Source: Aphrocallistes beatrix
Taxonomy: Eukaryota; Porifera; Hexactinellida; Sceptrulophora; Aphrocallistidae
Assembly: GCA_963281255.1 (NCBI GenBank)
Contig: OY725497.1
Location: 744,001 to 808,000, forward strand
DNA length: 64,000 bases
Direction: 5' to 3'
Positions 52,940 to 62,517 of this stretch are shown piece by piece (within the stretch, counting starts at the first letter, position 1; each line of letters starts with the position of its first letter). The notes beneath the pieces are model-generated. The model was not told the origin of the DNA and made no database searches. It saw nothing but the letters and a program-made list of their open reading frames with translations. A program made the position numbers and the translations under genes.

Positions 52940-54266
52940 CAGGGTGACACAAAAGTTCTGCAACAAAATTCAATCTTATTGTTTGATAGTAAACCCTAAT
53001 TCAAATCTTAGTTCAACTTACTCTATCAATTAACTCCATACTGTTATTGTAGCTTCTACTATATTTGATTATTGAGGATCATTATGTCTGGAGTATCAGA
53101 ATTACAACAAAAGCGCTCTGCTGTTATTCAATTATTTCTCAATGGTAAAAAGCAAAACCAGATACTAAGAACCCTTGGTTCTCCAAAATACTCACGATCT
53201 TTTATATCCCGAACAATTAAACGCTATATTGAGACGGGCAAGATCACAGATATTCAACGATCAGGTCGCCCACGAACGGTCAGGACGCCAGCTAACAAGA
53301 AAAAAATTCGTCAGATTTTGATCCGTCGACCGACAACGTCCACCCGGAAGGTAGCCGCAAAAGTCGGAATTGACAGAGAATCTGCTCGGCGAATAATCAA
53401 AAAGGATTTAGGCATAAAATGTTTCAAACGAACCAGGGTAGAGTCTCTTAATGCCAAAACTATTTCAAAGAGAATAGAAAGATGCCGAAAACTGCTTGCC
53501 TGGCTCAAAAATGTTAACTCCGATTCAATTGTATTTTCAGACGAAAAAAAATTCTGTATAGAGGAAAAGTACAACTCTAAAAATTCGTGTGTTTATTCCT
53601 TAACACGGGAGGATATCCCAGAGAAATTTCGGACAGTCCAGAAAACACAACACCCTAAAAGTATTATGGTTTGGGCAGGAATCTCAGCTTTTGGAAAAAC
53701 CCCCTTAGTATTCATACCAGATGGAATGAAAATTAATGCCGATTTGTACATGAATCATATTTTAAAGAAATATGTTCTTCCTATCAGTTCAACCTTCATG
53801 AAAAACACGCAATGGGTATTCCAACAGGATGGTGCACCAGCTCATACCGCGAAAATTACACAAGATTGGTTATCAAATAATTTACCAGGCTTTTTATCCC
53901 GAGAGGATTGGCCTCCTGCAAGTCCAGATCTAAACCCTTGTGACTATTATTTATGGGGGAGATTGGAGGAATTAGTGAATAATAGAGCATACGATAATAT
54001 TCCAGCACTTAAACGGGCTTTGTCCAAAGTTTGGTCTGAGTTAGACCAAGATGAAGTCGCTCGGGCCTGCAATTTGTTCCCAGACAGAGTGAGAAGTTGT
54101 CTGAAGGCCAGAGGGAATAGATTTGAAATGAATTAGAGTCAAACTGTATTGACATTATATAATTAGGTATTGTTGATCATTCTTACTGAGCTTTTAGAGT
54201 TGTTACTTCTTTTTTGTGTATTGTATAAAAATTACAATTTTGTTGCAGAACTTTTGTGTCACCCTG
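52940..54266 (+). mobile_element. Complete Tc1/mariner DD37D transposon
   Basis: The element is 1327 bp with perfect 31-bp terminal inverted repeats starting CAGGGTGACACAAAAGTTCT. It is flanked by TA at 52938-52939 and 54267-54268. It contains one uninterrupted transposase gene (53084-54136). Perfect ends and an intact gene indicate recent arrival or ongoing activity. Confidence 0.95.
53084..54136 (+). CDS. Tc1/mariner transposase, DD37D type
   Basis: This is a 350-residue protein starting at ATG 53084; the frame is open four codons further up but without ATG. The N-terminal part has two helix-turn-helix units (about 5-50 and 70-115) joined by a GRPR-type motif (GRPRTVRTP, 61-69). The catalytic triad is Asp153 (VFSDEKKF), Asp249 (FQQDGAPAHT) and Asp287 (PDLNPCDYYLWG). 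There are 37 residues between the last two, hence DD37D, the arrangement of the maT branch. It cuts and pastes its own element at TA sites in the nucleus. No stop or frameshift is present. It is one of the few plus-strand genes here, as expected for an insertion. Confidence 0.95.
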   Translation: MSGVSELQQKRSAVIQLFLNGKKQNQILRTLGSPKYSRSFISRTIKRYIETGKITDIQRSGRPRTVRTPANKKKIRQILIRRPTTSTRKVAAKVGIDRESARRIIKKDLGIKCFKRTRVESLNAKTISKRIERCRKLLAWLKNVNSDSIVFSDEKKFCIEEKYNSKNSCVYSLTREDIPEKFRTVQKTQHPKSIMVWAGISAFGKTPLVFIPDGMKINADLYMNHILKKYVLPISSTFMKNTQWVFQQDGAPAHTAKITQDWLSNNLPGFLSREDWPPASPDLNPCDYYLWGRLEELVNNRAYDNIPALKRALSKVWSELDQDEVARACNLFPDRVRSCLKARGNRFEMN

Positions 54267-54317
54267 TATATAAATTACTTGAACATTCCCTCATGCTTTG
54301 GTATTAAAATTGAATAA

Positions 54318-55449
54318 CTAAATAATACACTTCCTATGTACAATGCAAGGGCCTACTTCGTTATAATCTTCTTTCGATACACACATACTCTGAAATTGAT
54401 CCATATAAGCTAGGAAAGATCCTCCGATCCAGGCACTGTGTTGGGTTTCGGGAGATTTTACTTTCACAACAGCACTTAATGGCGCTAGACTGGAGATCTC
54501 TCTTTTCATCCGCGCCCCCATCCCTGTGAACAGAGAGCTCCCCCCTGACAATACTATATTCCTAAACATAACACTACGGATGTCGATGTCACACTTCATT
54601 ATGGAATGAAATGCTACATCTTGTAAGCCAGAAGTGCTCATGCCGAGAAGTGATGGTTGGAAAAGAGGCTCCGCACAACGGAACATTTCATTCCCAATCC
54701 GTAGCTTATATCCATCAGGGAGTTCATATTCCTTCTCTTCACAATTCGATTTATCTTTTCGGAGTTCTTCTTCAAAATCGAGAGAAACATAACCCAACTT
54801 CTCCTTCATGTCACGAATTCTATCACGTTCCAACGAAGTAAAGGAGTAACCTCGCTCAGTTATAATTCTCAGTAAATAATCAGTCAAGCTCGTCCCGCCA
54901 TGTCTAAGCGGTTGATGGCTAAGTTGAGGGAGAATCCTTTGTAGACGGGAACAGGTGACTGACACTGTCGCCTGAGTCAATCACCAGCCCTGTACTCCTA
55001 CCAGTAGAGAATAGGGCTAGAACGGCGTTGAGCGAGAGGAGGAAGAAAGGAATGTTGAATGTCTCAAATATTATTTGGGTCATCTTTTCCCTATTAGATT
55101 TAGGATTCAGGGGCGGTTCTGTAAGTAGCAGAGGGTGTAGTTCAGGCTCAACACGCAGTTTGTCATAGAACGTGTAGTGCAGTAACTCCTCCAAAGCATC
55201 CCAGTTTGTAACGATACCCCGACTAATGGGATATTTCATACTCAAAATTCCGCGCTTAGATATTGCTTCATCACCAACAAACATAGTTTTAGACCCCATA
55301 CCAATCAAAATCCCTGGTTGGCGTGCCCTCCCGACAATGGAAGGAAATACAGCCCGAGGTGCGTCCTCCCCAGTGAATCCTGCTCTGGTATTACCAGAAC
55401 CAGCATCAATCACGACTGTAGGAGGCAATTCTTGATTTCCTGTTGCCAT
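54318..55449 (-). pseudogene. Divergent actin-like gene with two single-base frameshifts
   Basis: ATG at 55449 opens a clear actin-fold protein: [14 protein letters not shown] (phosphate loop 1), [43 protein letters not shown] and [18 protein letters not shown]. The frame then fails near 54950. A second frame carries the expected actin continuation for about 20 residues (VPVYKGF, INRLDMAGR). A further single-base change near 54890 returns to a third frame (LTDYLLRIITERGYSF) that runs to a normal end, SGPCIVHRKC-like (54318). No GT-AG intron removes the breaks. Total length would be about that of actin (375). It is divergent from conventional actin, more like a testis-type or orphan actin-like protein. 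Either a young pseudogene or two assembly errors explains it. Confidence 0.75.
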
Positions 55450-55548
55450 TAATTCTTACAGTTATAATAAACGTTGAGACATTAAAATTCTATTTACATC
55501 AATAAAACACTTATGAACCGCTCAAGTCGCATTATAGGTAGTCCTGAC

Positions 55549-55953
55549 TAGGGCATTAGTCGACAGTAAAAAAGAAGATCACGATCTTAGCTGATTTTAT
55601 GATCGGCGATCCCGATCAAGATCAAATTTTCAAAAAGGATCGCGATCCCGATTTCGATCATTTTTCCGATCGTTTTTGTCACTTCGCACATTATCTTTAA
55701 CGGAATTAAAATTCGAAATACTAATCAAGCTTAGCTATCAGTACACGTAATAGTCTTTTAGCGCTGGAAGAAGATTCAAATTGATAACAGCGCAAAATAG
55801 AATTAGTTAATGGTGGTGAAGAGAAAATACAATACAAATTTCCAAAAATGATCGGGCTAAAAAGAGGTTGCGATCTTCCATCCGATCATTCAAAAAAAAA
55901 AGATCACCGATCCTCATTCGATCGTCAAAATAGGATCGCGATCTAATGTCCTA
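55549..55953. mobile_element. GATC-rich hAT-like MITE
   Basis: It is flanked by the exact 8-bp repeat GTCCTGAC (55541-55548 and 55954-55961). The ends TAGGGCATTAG and (complement) TAGGACATTAG match at 10 of 11 bases. The body is packed with GATC and CGATC motifs in both arms (55577-55672 and 55848-55943), forming broad imperfect inverted repeats. It is 405 bp and non-coding. Confidence 0.88.
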
Positions 55954-56604
55954 GTCCTGACACTGTCCTGTACACATTTTCAGTCAACTGTACCAACCAG
56001 CATGTAGCATTCTCGGTTATGGGGATTTAGATTAAGTGACATTCTACAAACATAAATTTCTGAAAATTAACTTATGCAATGTCTCTTTTAATAGTCATAT
56101 CATACAAACTGAGGTCAAGGCTGTATACTAATCAACTCCTTATTTGTCAATAAATGATGACAAAAAAGTTATTAGTTAAAACTTGATCTCTCGATAATGT
56201 ATGCTTACAAATATAAGAAAGCTAGACACAACAAGTGCAAAATTATCGGAAGAAAAGTTATATTCCTTGTGTAACTGATGTCAATAATAACTCCCAATAC
56301 TTCACCAACGTAGAATCTAGTGATTTACAAGAGTTTCTACTGTATGGTTACCATTGTTTATAAAAATATGACACCTTAAATATAATTTCTGAAAGCATTA
56401 TTGGTTTATTAGTAATGCAATATGAGCTGAGAGCAGGATGGACAAATCACAAGTGAACCCCATTGATTATGATTACATATTACAGCTTGCAGTGCAGCTA
56501 CAACTTTATTAATATAATTTTTTATATTCAATAATTAAATGAGTTAAGACAATATAGCAAAAATGCATGTAAGAAAATATAAACAAATTGATATATCTTT
56601 ATTA
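55954..56604. other. Intergenic, nothing recognised
   Basis: This is AT-rich sequence between the MITE and the membrane-protein gene. No gene or repeat was seen. Confidence 0.4.
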
Positions 56605-57627
56605 TCAAGCTATTAGAGGTTGCAGTAACTCGGAACTTTTCCTAATTTTAAAAGCCCCCATGCTACCTTTTCTAGTAAAGAAATGTAATGAAAGTATACT
56701 GAACGGTAGAAACAGAATTGTTGTTGGAATCAGTAACATAAGTTTTGCAGTAGAAAGAAATCCTTGATAAATATCGATGTATATTGTTCTGTTTTGAATT
56801 CCGATAAGCTGAATGCAATTATTTACCAATAAACCTATTATTGAACCAAATAAATTTAGAGAGTAGCTCATGATACAACAGGACAAAAACACGAGAAAAA
56901 CAATCGTTAAACGCCTGTACTTTAACGTTATATTCTTGTGCTTGCGAAATAAATTGTACTCAGAGAAATTTTGATATTGTCTTTTGAGTGAAAGATACAA
57001 ATGCTTCGAATTACTGATTAGCTGGACATACTCGTATATTCCAATAATAACGACTAAGATCTTAGCCACCAAAGCACCAATCACGGTCAGTAGTGTGAGA
57101 ATTAATAAAAATATAATGAGTAGAATTAAGTTTCGAAGTCTCCTTTTGATAGGACTAAACTCAGTATAAGAGCGACTTACATACAGCATATAGATAGTGA
57201 ATGTATTCAACAGACAGAGGCTGGCTAACCCAATAACGTGTGGCAGTGTGTGTAAAGTGAAGAAAAGTGAATATTCTGTATAAATGCTACAGGTTGAATT
57301 AGTCAGGTTTTCTGGTCGAATGAACGATGTTAAAATGTATCCTGGCATGTGTAGGATGAAGTTCAAAGGTTCAACTAGAGTGAGACCTATCAAAAAAAGG
57401 AATTTGTAGTATTCCGTTTTATGTCTGTACCTGATATCACCATTCTCGTGGGAATATTTGGTACGTCTTAAGCGAAGCGAAGTCCAGAATTGAGACATAA
57501 AATATAAAAACCATAAAAAGTAAATAATGCCACCAAAAAAGCTGAGCGTAAAAAACACGATGTCATATATATCTTTAAAAATAGTTAAAGATGATAAATC
57601 CTGAAAAATCTCAGCTGAAAAACTCAT
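56605..57627 (-). CDS. Multi-pass membrane protein, unknown family
   Basis: This is a 340-residue single-exon protein with about seven hydrophobic segments: roughly residues 24-46, 75-98, 118-146, 165-195 (long, perhaps two), 238-262 and 290-315. Basic loops (RLRRTKYS, PIKRRLRN, LFRKHKN) lie between them. N-glycosylation sequons (NLTNST) precede the third segment, which would place that loop outside. The count and loop pattern resemble a seven-helix receptor, but I see no DRY, NPxxY or other GPCR signature. A TATAAAT at 57661-57667 lies 34 bp upstream of the ATG. A broken relative lies on the other strand at 60320-60615 and keeps the segment RNLIFLIVILLILTMFTI. So this is at least a small family. 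Confidence 0.6.
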   Translation of the reverse strand: MSFSAEIFQDLSSLTIFKDIYDIVFFTLSFFGGIIYFLWFLYFMSQFWTSLRLRRTKYSHENGDIRYRHKTEYYKFLFLIGLTLVEPLNFILHMPGYILTSFIRPENLTNSTCSIYTEYSLFFTLHTLPHVIGLASLCLLNTFTIYMLYVSRSYTEFSPIKRRLRNLILLIIFLLILTLLTVIGALVAKILVVIIGIYEYVQLISNSKHLYLSLKRQYQNFSEYNLFRKHKNITLKYRRLTIVFLVFLSCCIMSYSLNLFGSIIGLLVNNCIQLIGIQNRTIYIDIYQGFLSTAKLMLLIPTTILFLPFSILSLHFFTRKGSMGAFKIRKSSELLQPLIA

Positions 57628-57914
57628 AATAATCTATTTTATCGAGTAAAGTCTTGCTTTATTTATACAATTCAATTTCTAATGATATAACAGATTGTTT
57701 CAACTGCTAACATATATTTTTATTACTCGTGTCGGTAAAATTACCTTTTTCTATTTTCCTGTTGGATATGAAGTAGTAAAGCTGAGGTCTGCTAACGCTT
57801 TTACCTGAATCACATCACGGACACTTTAGGAAATTACATAAGAATTATAGTAGAGATAATTTACAAATTATGTTCCAATAATGTCAATCTGCATAATACA
57901 TTGTACCTTAAATA

Positions 57915-58489
57915 CTTAGGGCGGTCAGAAAGTTCTAATCAGTGCTATCATATACTCTTATTGTACCTTATTGGATCGATATTGAAGCTTGAATTTACTT
58001 CTTAACACATTCACAAGTGATACCAATTTACAGAATCAAAATCTAGAGAAAACTCTTTGTATACCACGTCCTATATATTGTGTCGCTTGAGCCACCGTGT
58101 AAAATTATGGCCACAAAACACCCGTTCACCACTCGTCCTTCCCTAAAAAGTAGGCTTCATTATCAGATATTTGAATCTGAGAGAGTATCATTCCCATCAA
58201 CTTCCTAAGATTGATTTGTATTTGAGCATTCGTATCGCTTAGTAATGCCCTTGTAATGTCGTTACTCTTGAGGGAAGGTCGGGTGGTTTGTGGCCATAAT
58301 TTTACACGGTGGCTCAAGCGACACAATATATAGGAAGTGGTATACAAAGAGTTTTCTCTAGATTTTGATTTTGTAAATTGGTATCACTTGTGAATGTGTT
58401 AAGAAGTAAATTCAAGCTTCAATATCAATCTAATAAGGTACAATAAGAGTATATGATAACACTGATTAGAACTTTCTGACCGCCCTAAG
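57915..58489. mobile_element. 575-bp palindromic MITE, copy 2
   Basis: This is the same length and orientation as 40771-41345, with only a handful of differences by eye, and is flanked by TA. The arms of about 205 bp start CTTAGGGCGGTCAGAAAGTT. Near identity of the copies and of the arms implies recent amplification by a transposase supplied elsewhere; its ends do not match those of the mariner at 52940. Confidence 0.9.
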
Positions 58490-59116
58490 TAGTTTGTAAT
58501 AGATTACCTAATTGATATTCCATTATATGTAATGTTTAAATTTGAATGTGGATATAACTTCATATCCGTTTAATCCAACTATCAATACAATATGCAAAAA
58601 TGCTCCTCATATATTTGCACGAGACTTGACTACATATGCTTAGGGTGCCCTAACTTGGGAAGTTTATTATTTCATCCATTATAGTATTCAATAAATGCTA
58701 ACCATGATCTATATCCCATAAGATAGGTAATTAATATTGTCGTAGCCCGTTGTTGTTCTTTCCATTAAGACACATACGCATATGTGTTGAGTGAATTACT
58801 GGAGTTCATTTAATATTTAAGTGCATTAGATTAGTACGTATTTTACATAAAACACCAATGCAATCCAAAACGCTTTCATCGCGATCATTTTTTTAAAACT
58901 CGAATTTTTGAAATTGTATTATCGAATCTGACAGATATTCGGGAATTAATTCGATCAGATAAAATTAATAGTGTTCAAATATTCGTATTATAAGCGCGAA
59001 TGATATTAAACACAAATACATTTTCGCAATTTTGTTTATAGAAGCTACGGTACCCTAGTTAACCATACGTACTAAAGAGATGAATTGAATGGACACAAAA
59101 CGTCTACAAGTCGCAC

Positions 59117-59384
59117 CAGTGTTCCCTCTAAGGCCGGCCGATATTTTGGTAATTTGGTGGACGGCCGGCCGATAAACAAATGTAAAAAATATGAAAAAAG
59201 TCGATTCCTTAAACAAGAGCCCCTCCAGACATGCCATTGATCAAATGACGTACATTGGGGCTGAACCTAGTTACGCCCCTACATTTGTCGGCCGATATAA
59301 TTCGTTTTTGAAAACGGTGTGGCCGATGCCCTGCCGGCGGCAGCCGGTCGGCCCGAAATATTTGGATCCTTAGAGGGAACCCTG
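59117..59384. mobile_element. hAT-type MITE rich in CGGCCG
   Basis: It is flanked by the exact 8-bp repeat AGTCGCAC (59109-59116 and 59385-59392). The ends CAGTGTTCCCTCTAAGG and (complement) CAGGGTTCCCTCTAAGG differ at one base. Internal GGCCGGCCGATA-like motifs recur in both orientations. It is 268 bp and non-coding. Confidence 0.92.
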
Positions 59385-59881
59385 AGTCGCACACAAAATC
59401 GAAAGTACACTTGTAATCTAAATTGAATATATCCATAATAATTATCAGTTACTAATGCTTTGAGTTTTGATCATTTGTTAGACACGGAGCTTGTAACATT
59501 AGTTAATTAGAATAATGTTTAATACCGAGCGATACATGACTCTGTAAATTCTGCTAAAACACACAAACATTCCCTAAAATATGATTCGAAATTATTGAAA
59601 CTTGAATATACTAAAATGTGCTAACACTGTTTCACATAGATATTCAATGATTGCCAGCAATAATTTCATTACACCACATCATAGGACATAATGCATTAGA
59701 CACTCTTGTAACGATTACAAGCTAGTCTGCTGAAAAGAAGTCATTATAGACTTCCCAATCTGTAATTAAAGTACATCATACATCGCATACTGGAAAGCAA
59801 ATAACATCATATCTTTGTCCAAATTGAGGAAGAAATCAAAAGAGCAGGTGGGTGTAGGAATTTTAATTTAGGGACGCGTGT

Positions 59882-60118
59882 TCAAGGAGGATGGCATTGG
59901 ATGATCGTAGAGTGCGATTGGATGATATACTCCGGAGCAAGGGAATGGATTGCTTTGTAAGTAACGAGGAGGATTTTGTAGAGGATACGATGTTTAACGG
60001 GCAGCCAGTGGAGGTTGATAAGAAGAGATGACGAGAAGGTACGGCAGACATTGTAGATAAGCCTGGCTGCACTGTTCTGGACTCGCTGGAGTCGAGCTAA
60101 GAGGGATGAGGGGAACCA
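59882..60118 (-). pseudogene. Non-LTR retrotransposon RT C-terminal fragment (CR1/Rex-like)
   Basis: The minus-strand frame from 60118 to the stop at 59882 lacks an ATG but encodes the typical tail of a LINE reverse transcriptase: ARLQRVQNSAARLIYNV, then LHWLPVKHRILYKILL and YKAIHSLAPEYI. These are known end motifs of CR1/Jockey-group ORF2. The fragment of about 78 codons begins abruptly at about 60120, which is usual for 5'-truncated LINE insertions, although I found no target duplication. Confidence 0.82.
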
Positions 60119-60319
60119 TACAAGAGGCTGTTACAATAAACTCACATAGAAGTAAGTACAAGACAGAATATTTCAACTTGCTCTAATGCTGGCTAATTCT
60201 TCAATTGAGCTCATTATATTATTAATTAACTGGAATTAGTTATTTATATAAACAAGGTACACACCATCAATACCAACAATACAACTTCGTTATTATCACA
60301 CTGTGATGCAATTAAGTGA

Positions 60320-60615
60320 ATTTATGATGTGGACTATTGAACTTCAGTTTTTTATACTTCAGGATTAGCTTCTTCTCTCTCTCTTATTATCATGCTCACC
60401 ATATACATGAGTTTGTGTGTCGTTTTTACACGAGTTCAGTCCCTGTAAAGAAGAAGCCCAGAAATTTAATTTTTCTAATCGTAATACTTCTGATACTTAC
60501 AATGTTCACAATACAAACACACAAAAAAAGCTTACGTAATGAATCTTTACTGAATGAAACCTACATATCATCTAAAAGACGAAGAAAGCTAAGGGGTATA
60601 AAGGTCAATTTCTAA
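60320..60615 (+). pseudogene. Broken copy of the 56605-57627 membrane-protein family
   Basis: In one plus-strand frame GLASSLSLIIMLTIYM (about 60361-60410) resembles GLASLCLLNTFTIYM of the membrane protein. In another frame, VPVKKKPRNLIFLIVILLIL (about 60440-60500) resembles SPIKRRLRNLILLIIFLLIL. The shift of frame between them, the missing upstream helices, and a stop at 60613 mark it as a truncated pseudogene. A short expressed frame cannot be excluded. Confidence 0.6.
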
Positions 60616-60848
60616 GCATTATATAGTAAATAATTGTATATATGCAAAGTATCAAGTTTAGAATTTTTAGAACAAATCACATTACATTGAGAATTCAAAA
60701 AATATACGAGTGTTACAGCATGTACTGTTATCTTAATTAACAGAATAGTTATGGGATGTTTGAAGTGCAATGCACAAGCGCATCTACTTGCATATAATAT
60801 TGCTGTGAAACCTAGAGATCGATGAAACCTAATGAGAGAGAATATGTT

Positions 60849-61373
60849 CTAGGTGGATTTCTTCCTCTTGTACTCGTTTGCTCCGTTCCAGCAGTTGGCC
60901 ATCATCCGTGAATAAACTGCTCCAAACATATCAACAAAAATAACAATAATCGAGTTGATAATAACAAGAATGCTCGTATTTGTACGTTTCGGAGAGATGA
61001 CGAGTAGAAATATGAAGAGAATCAGCGGTGACATGCCAACTGTAACAAGTAGAACGCTGTTAATCCGCATTAAGATGGTACTAGTCTTAGAGCGACCACA
61101 ATATCCAAGCAATAGGCTGAGCATATTCCCAGCAGCGCTAATAAGCAGGAGAATGATGAGGCTCTCTTTCCACAATAACTTCACCAGCCATAAACTGGTG
61201 AGTAAGAATGCGGACTGGAATATGATGAGTTTGAAAAATCCGGATTTGAGTGAAGCGCTCTTTTCATGATGGCTCGCAACCTTTTGTCTGAATTGGTAGT
61301 CCATTCCTCCAGACCCTGGGGCAGGGGAAGCACGAGGTTGAGAATCAGACGCTGGTCGTCTCTGAGAAGACAT
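60849..61373 (-). CDS. Jagunal-like ER membrane protein (JAGN1)
   Basis: This is a 174-residue single-exon protein. After a Ser/Pro-rich start, the sequence GMDYQFRQKVASHHEKSASLK matches the jagunal N-terminal motif (DFQ-R-VA-H-S-LK). Four hydrophobic segments follow (about 46-66, 70-92, 104-126 and 135-157), and the tail ends with a basic KRKK stretch, an ER-retention-like feature. Length is near that of JAGN1 (183). Jagunal organises the ER and early secretory traffic; in mammals its loss impairs neutrophils. Similarity outside the first 40 residues is mostly hydrophobic pattern, so the call rests on that motif, topology and length. Confidence 0.68.
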   Translation of the reverse strand: MSSQRRPASDSQPRASPAPGSGGMDYQFRQKVASHHEKSASLKSGFFKLIIFQSAFLLTSLWLVKLLWKESLIILLLISAAGNMLSLLLGYCGRSKTSTILMRINSVLLVTVGMSPLILFIFLLVISPKRTNTSILVIINSIIVIFVDMFGAVYSRMMANCWNGANEYKRKKST

Positions 61374-61742
61374 TTCTACAATGTTGCAGCAAATGAAAGA
61401 CAGTAGCTAATAGAAGCAATAACTTATGTTTAAAATATTGTAGTGCATATAGTACATACATTAACATGTTAATGTTATAACAAGGATCTCATATTGAATT
61501 GCGGGATGTTTGTCTGCATTAACAATTTTAAACTTTAAAATGGAAAGCACTTGAATACATATTATTTCAAATTGCTACTAAACAAATCCTTGGTAGATTA
61601 ATTTAAACATGTTAAAGGAGTCAGTTGTATAAAACCAATAAGTCACAATCCAAGTGTATAATTGGGTTTCTAGGTAGATACTTTTGAATTGAATAATTAT
61701 GAAATCCTTTTGAATATTTCACACCTCTCAAAAGAATCGAGT

Positions 61743-62050
61743 ATGGAGGGAAAAGCTCTAATCCTGATTGCACTGCTCATAGTAAATTTATTTGGAGAAG
61801 CAACTCTATTTGCGATTCCCAATGCAACTGATGTGAGTCCCAGTCAAGTTCCAACTACATCAGCGACAGAGAGTAGTTCAGGGAATGAAGGTTAGTTGTT
61901 TAACGTAGTTAACGATAAATTCATATCAATTGCACAGAAATGAACTACCAACTTGATCTCCAAGAAATACAAGATTTTTATAGAATTTCCGTTGAAACAT
62001 ATCAGGGCCCGGGGGGCAAAAAATGGGTTATGATAAATATTAAATTGTGA
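61743..62050 (+). CDS. Small secreted protein candidate, two exons
   Basis: Exon 1 (61743-61890) encodes a clear signal peptide (GKALILIALLIVNLFGEATLF) and a Ser/Thr-rich stretch ending at a donor AAG|GTTAGT. After a 47-bp intron, exon 2 (61938-62050) follows TTGCACAG and stays open in the linked phase for 37 codons to TGA. The product would be 86 residues, with a mature part such as MNYQLDLQEIQDFYRIS and a Gly/Lys turn GPGGKKW. It has no cysteine. I recognise no family. The signal peptide and matching splice phase support it. Exon 2 is short enough to be open by chance, and no transcript evidence is available here. Confidence 0.4.
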
Positions 62051-62517
62051 ACTTGATCTAATAGAAAGTGTAAAACTACTTTTCTTCGCAATAAACCAAT
62101 CTTAATAATAATAGAATTTTTTAAATGATTATTAATTAAGGATAGTCTTTAAGGAAAAGCTACAGTATGGAATTGAATATAATAGCAAAACTTTTAGAAT
62201 AAACTGATATAGAGATACTCGCATATGGACCATAAACTCGCACTAATGAGATATAAATTATTGTAATTAGTAAATTTGATGCGATGAGAATATGTGTAGG
62301 ATACGAAAATACAAATGAAGCTAAATTAGTAAAATAATATAAAGGATTTAACTTGAATATATTTTTGTTGTTGTTCAAAAAGATAAAATACTAATAAGTA
62401 ATAAATAAATCCATCATACATGTTATCGAGGGGATAGCTATGTTACATTCACTGGGAGTAGTTAGAAAGTGCTCAAGTTGAAATATGTATGCGTAGGAGT
62501 GATTAGAAGTTCAAGAT
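62051..62517. other. Intergenic, nothing recognised
   Basis: This is AT-rich sequence; only short frames without signal are present. Confidence 0.4.

Larger units (their letters stand above)
57628..59881. other. Intergenic with two MITEs
   Basis: No host gene is supported. It contains the second palindromic MITE (57915-58489) and a hAT MITE (59117-59384). The rest is AT-rich. Confidence 0.45.

Noticed and set aside
54318..55449. A short intron explaining the actin-like frame breaks
   Set aside because: The stretch between the breaks still encodes actin-like residues in a third frame, so removing it would delete conserved sequence.
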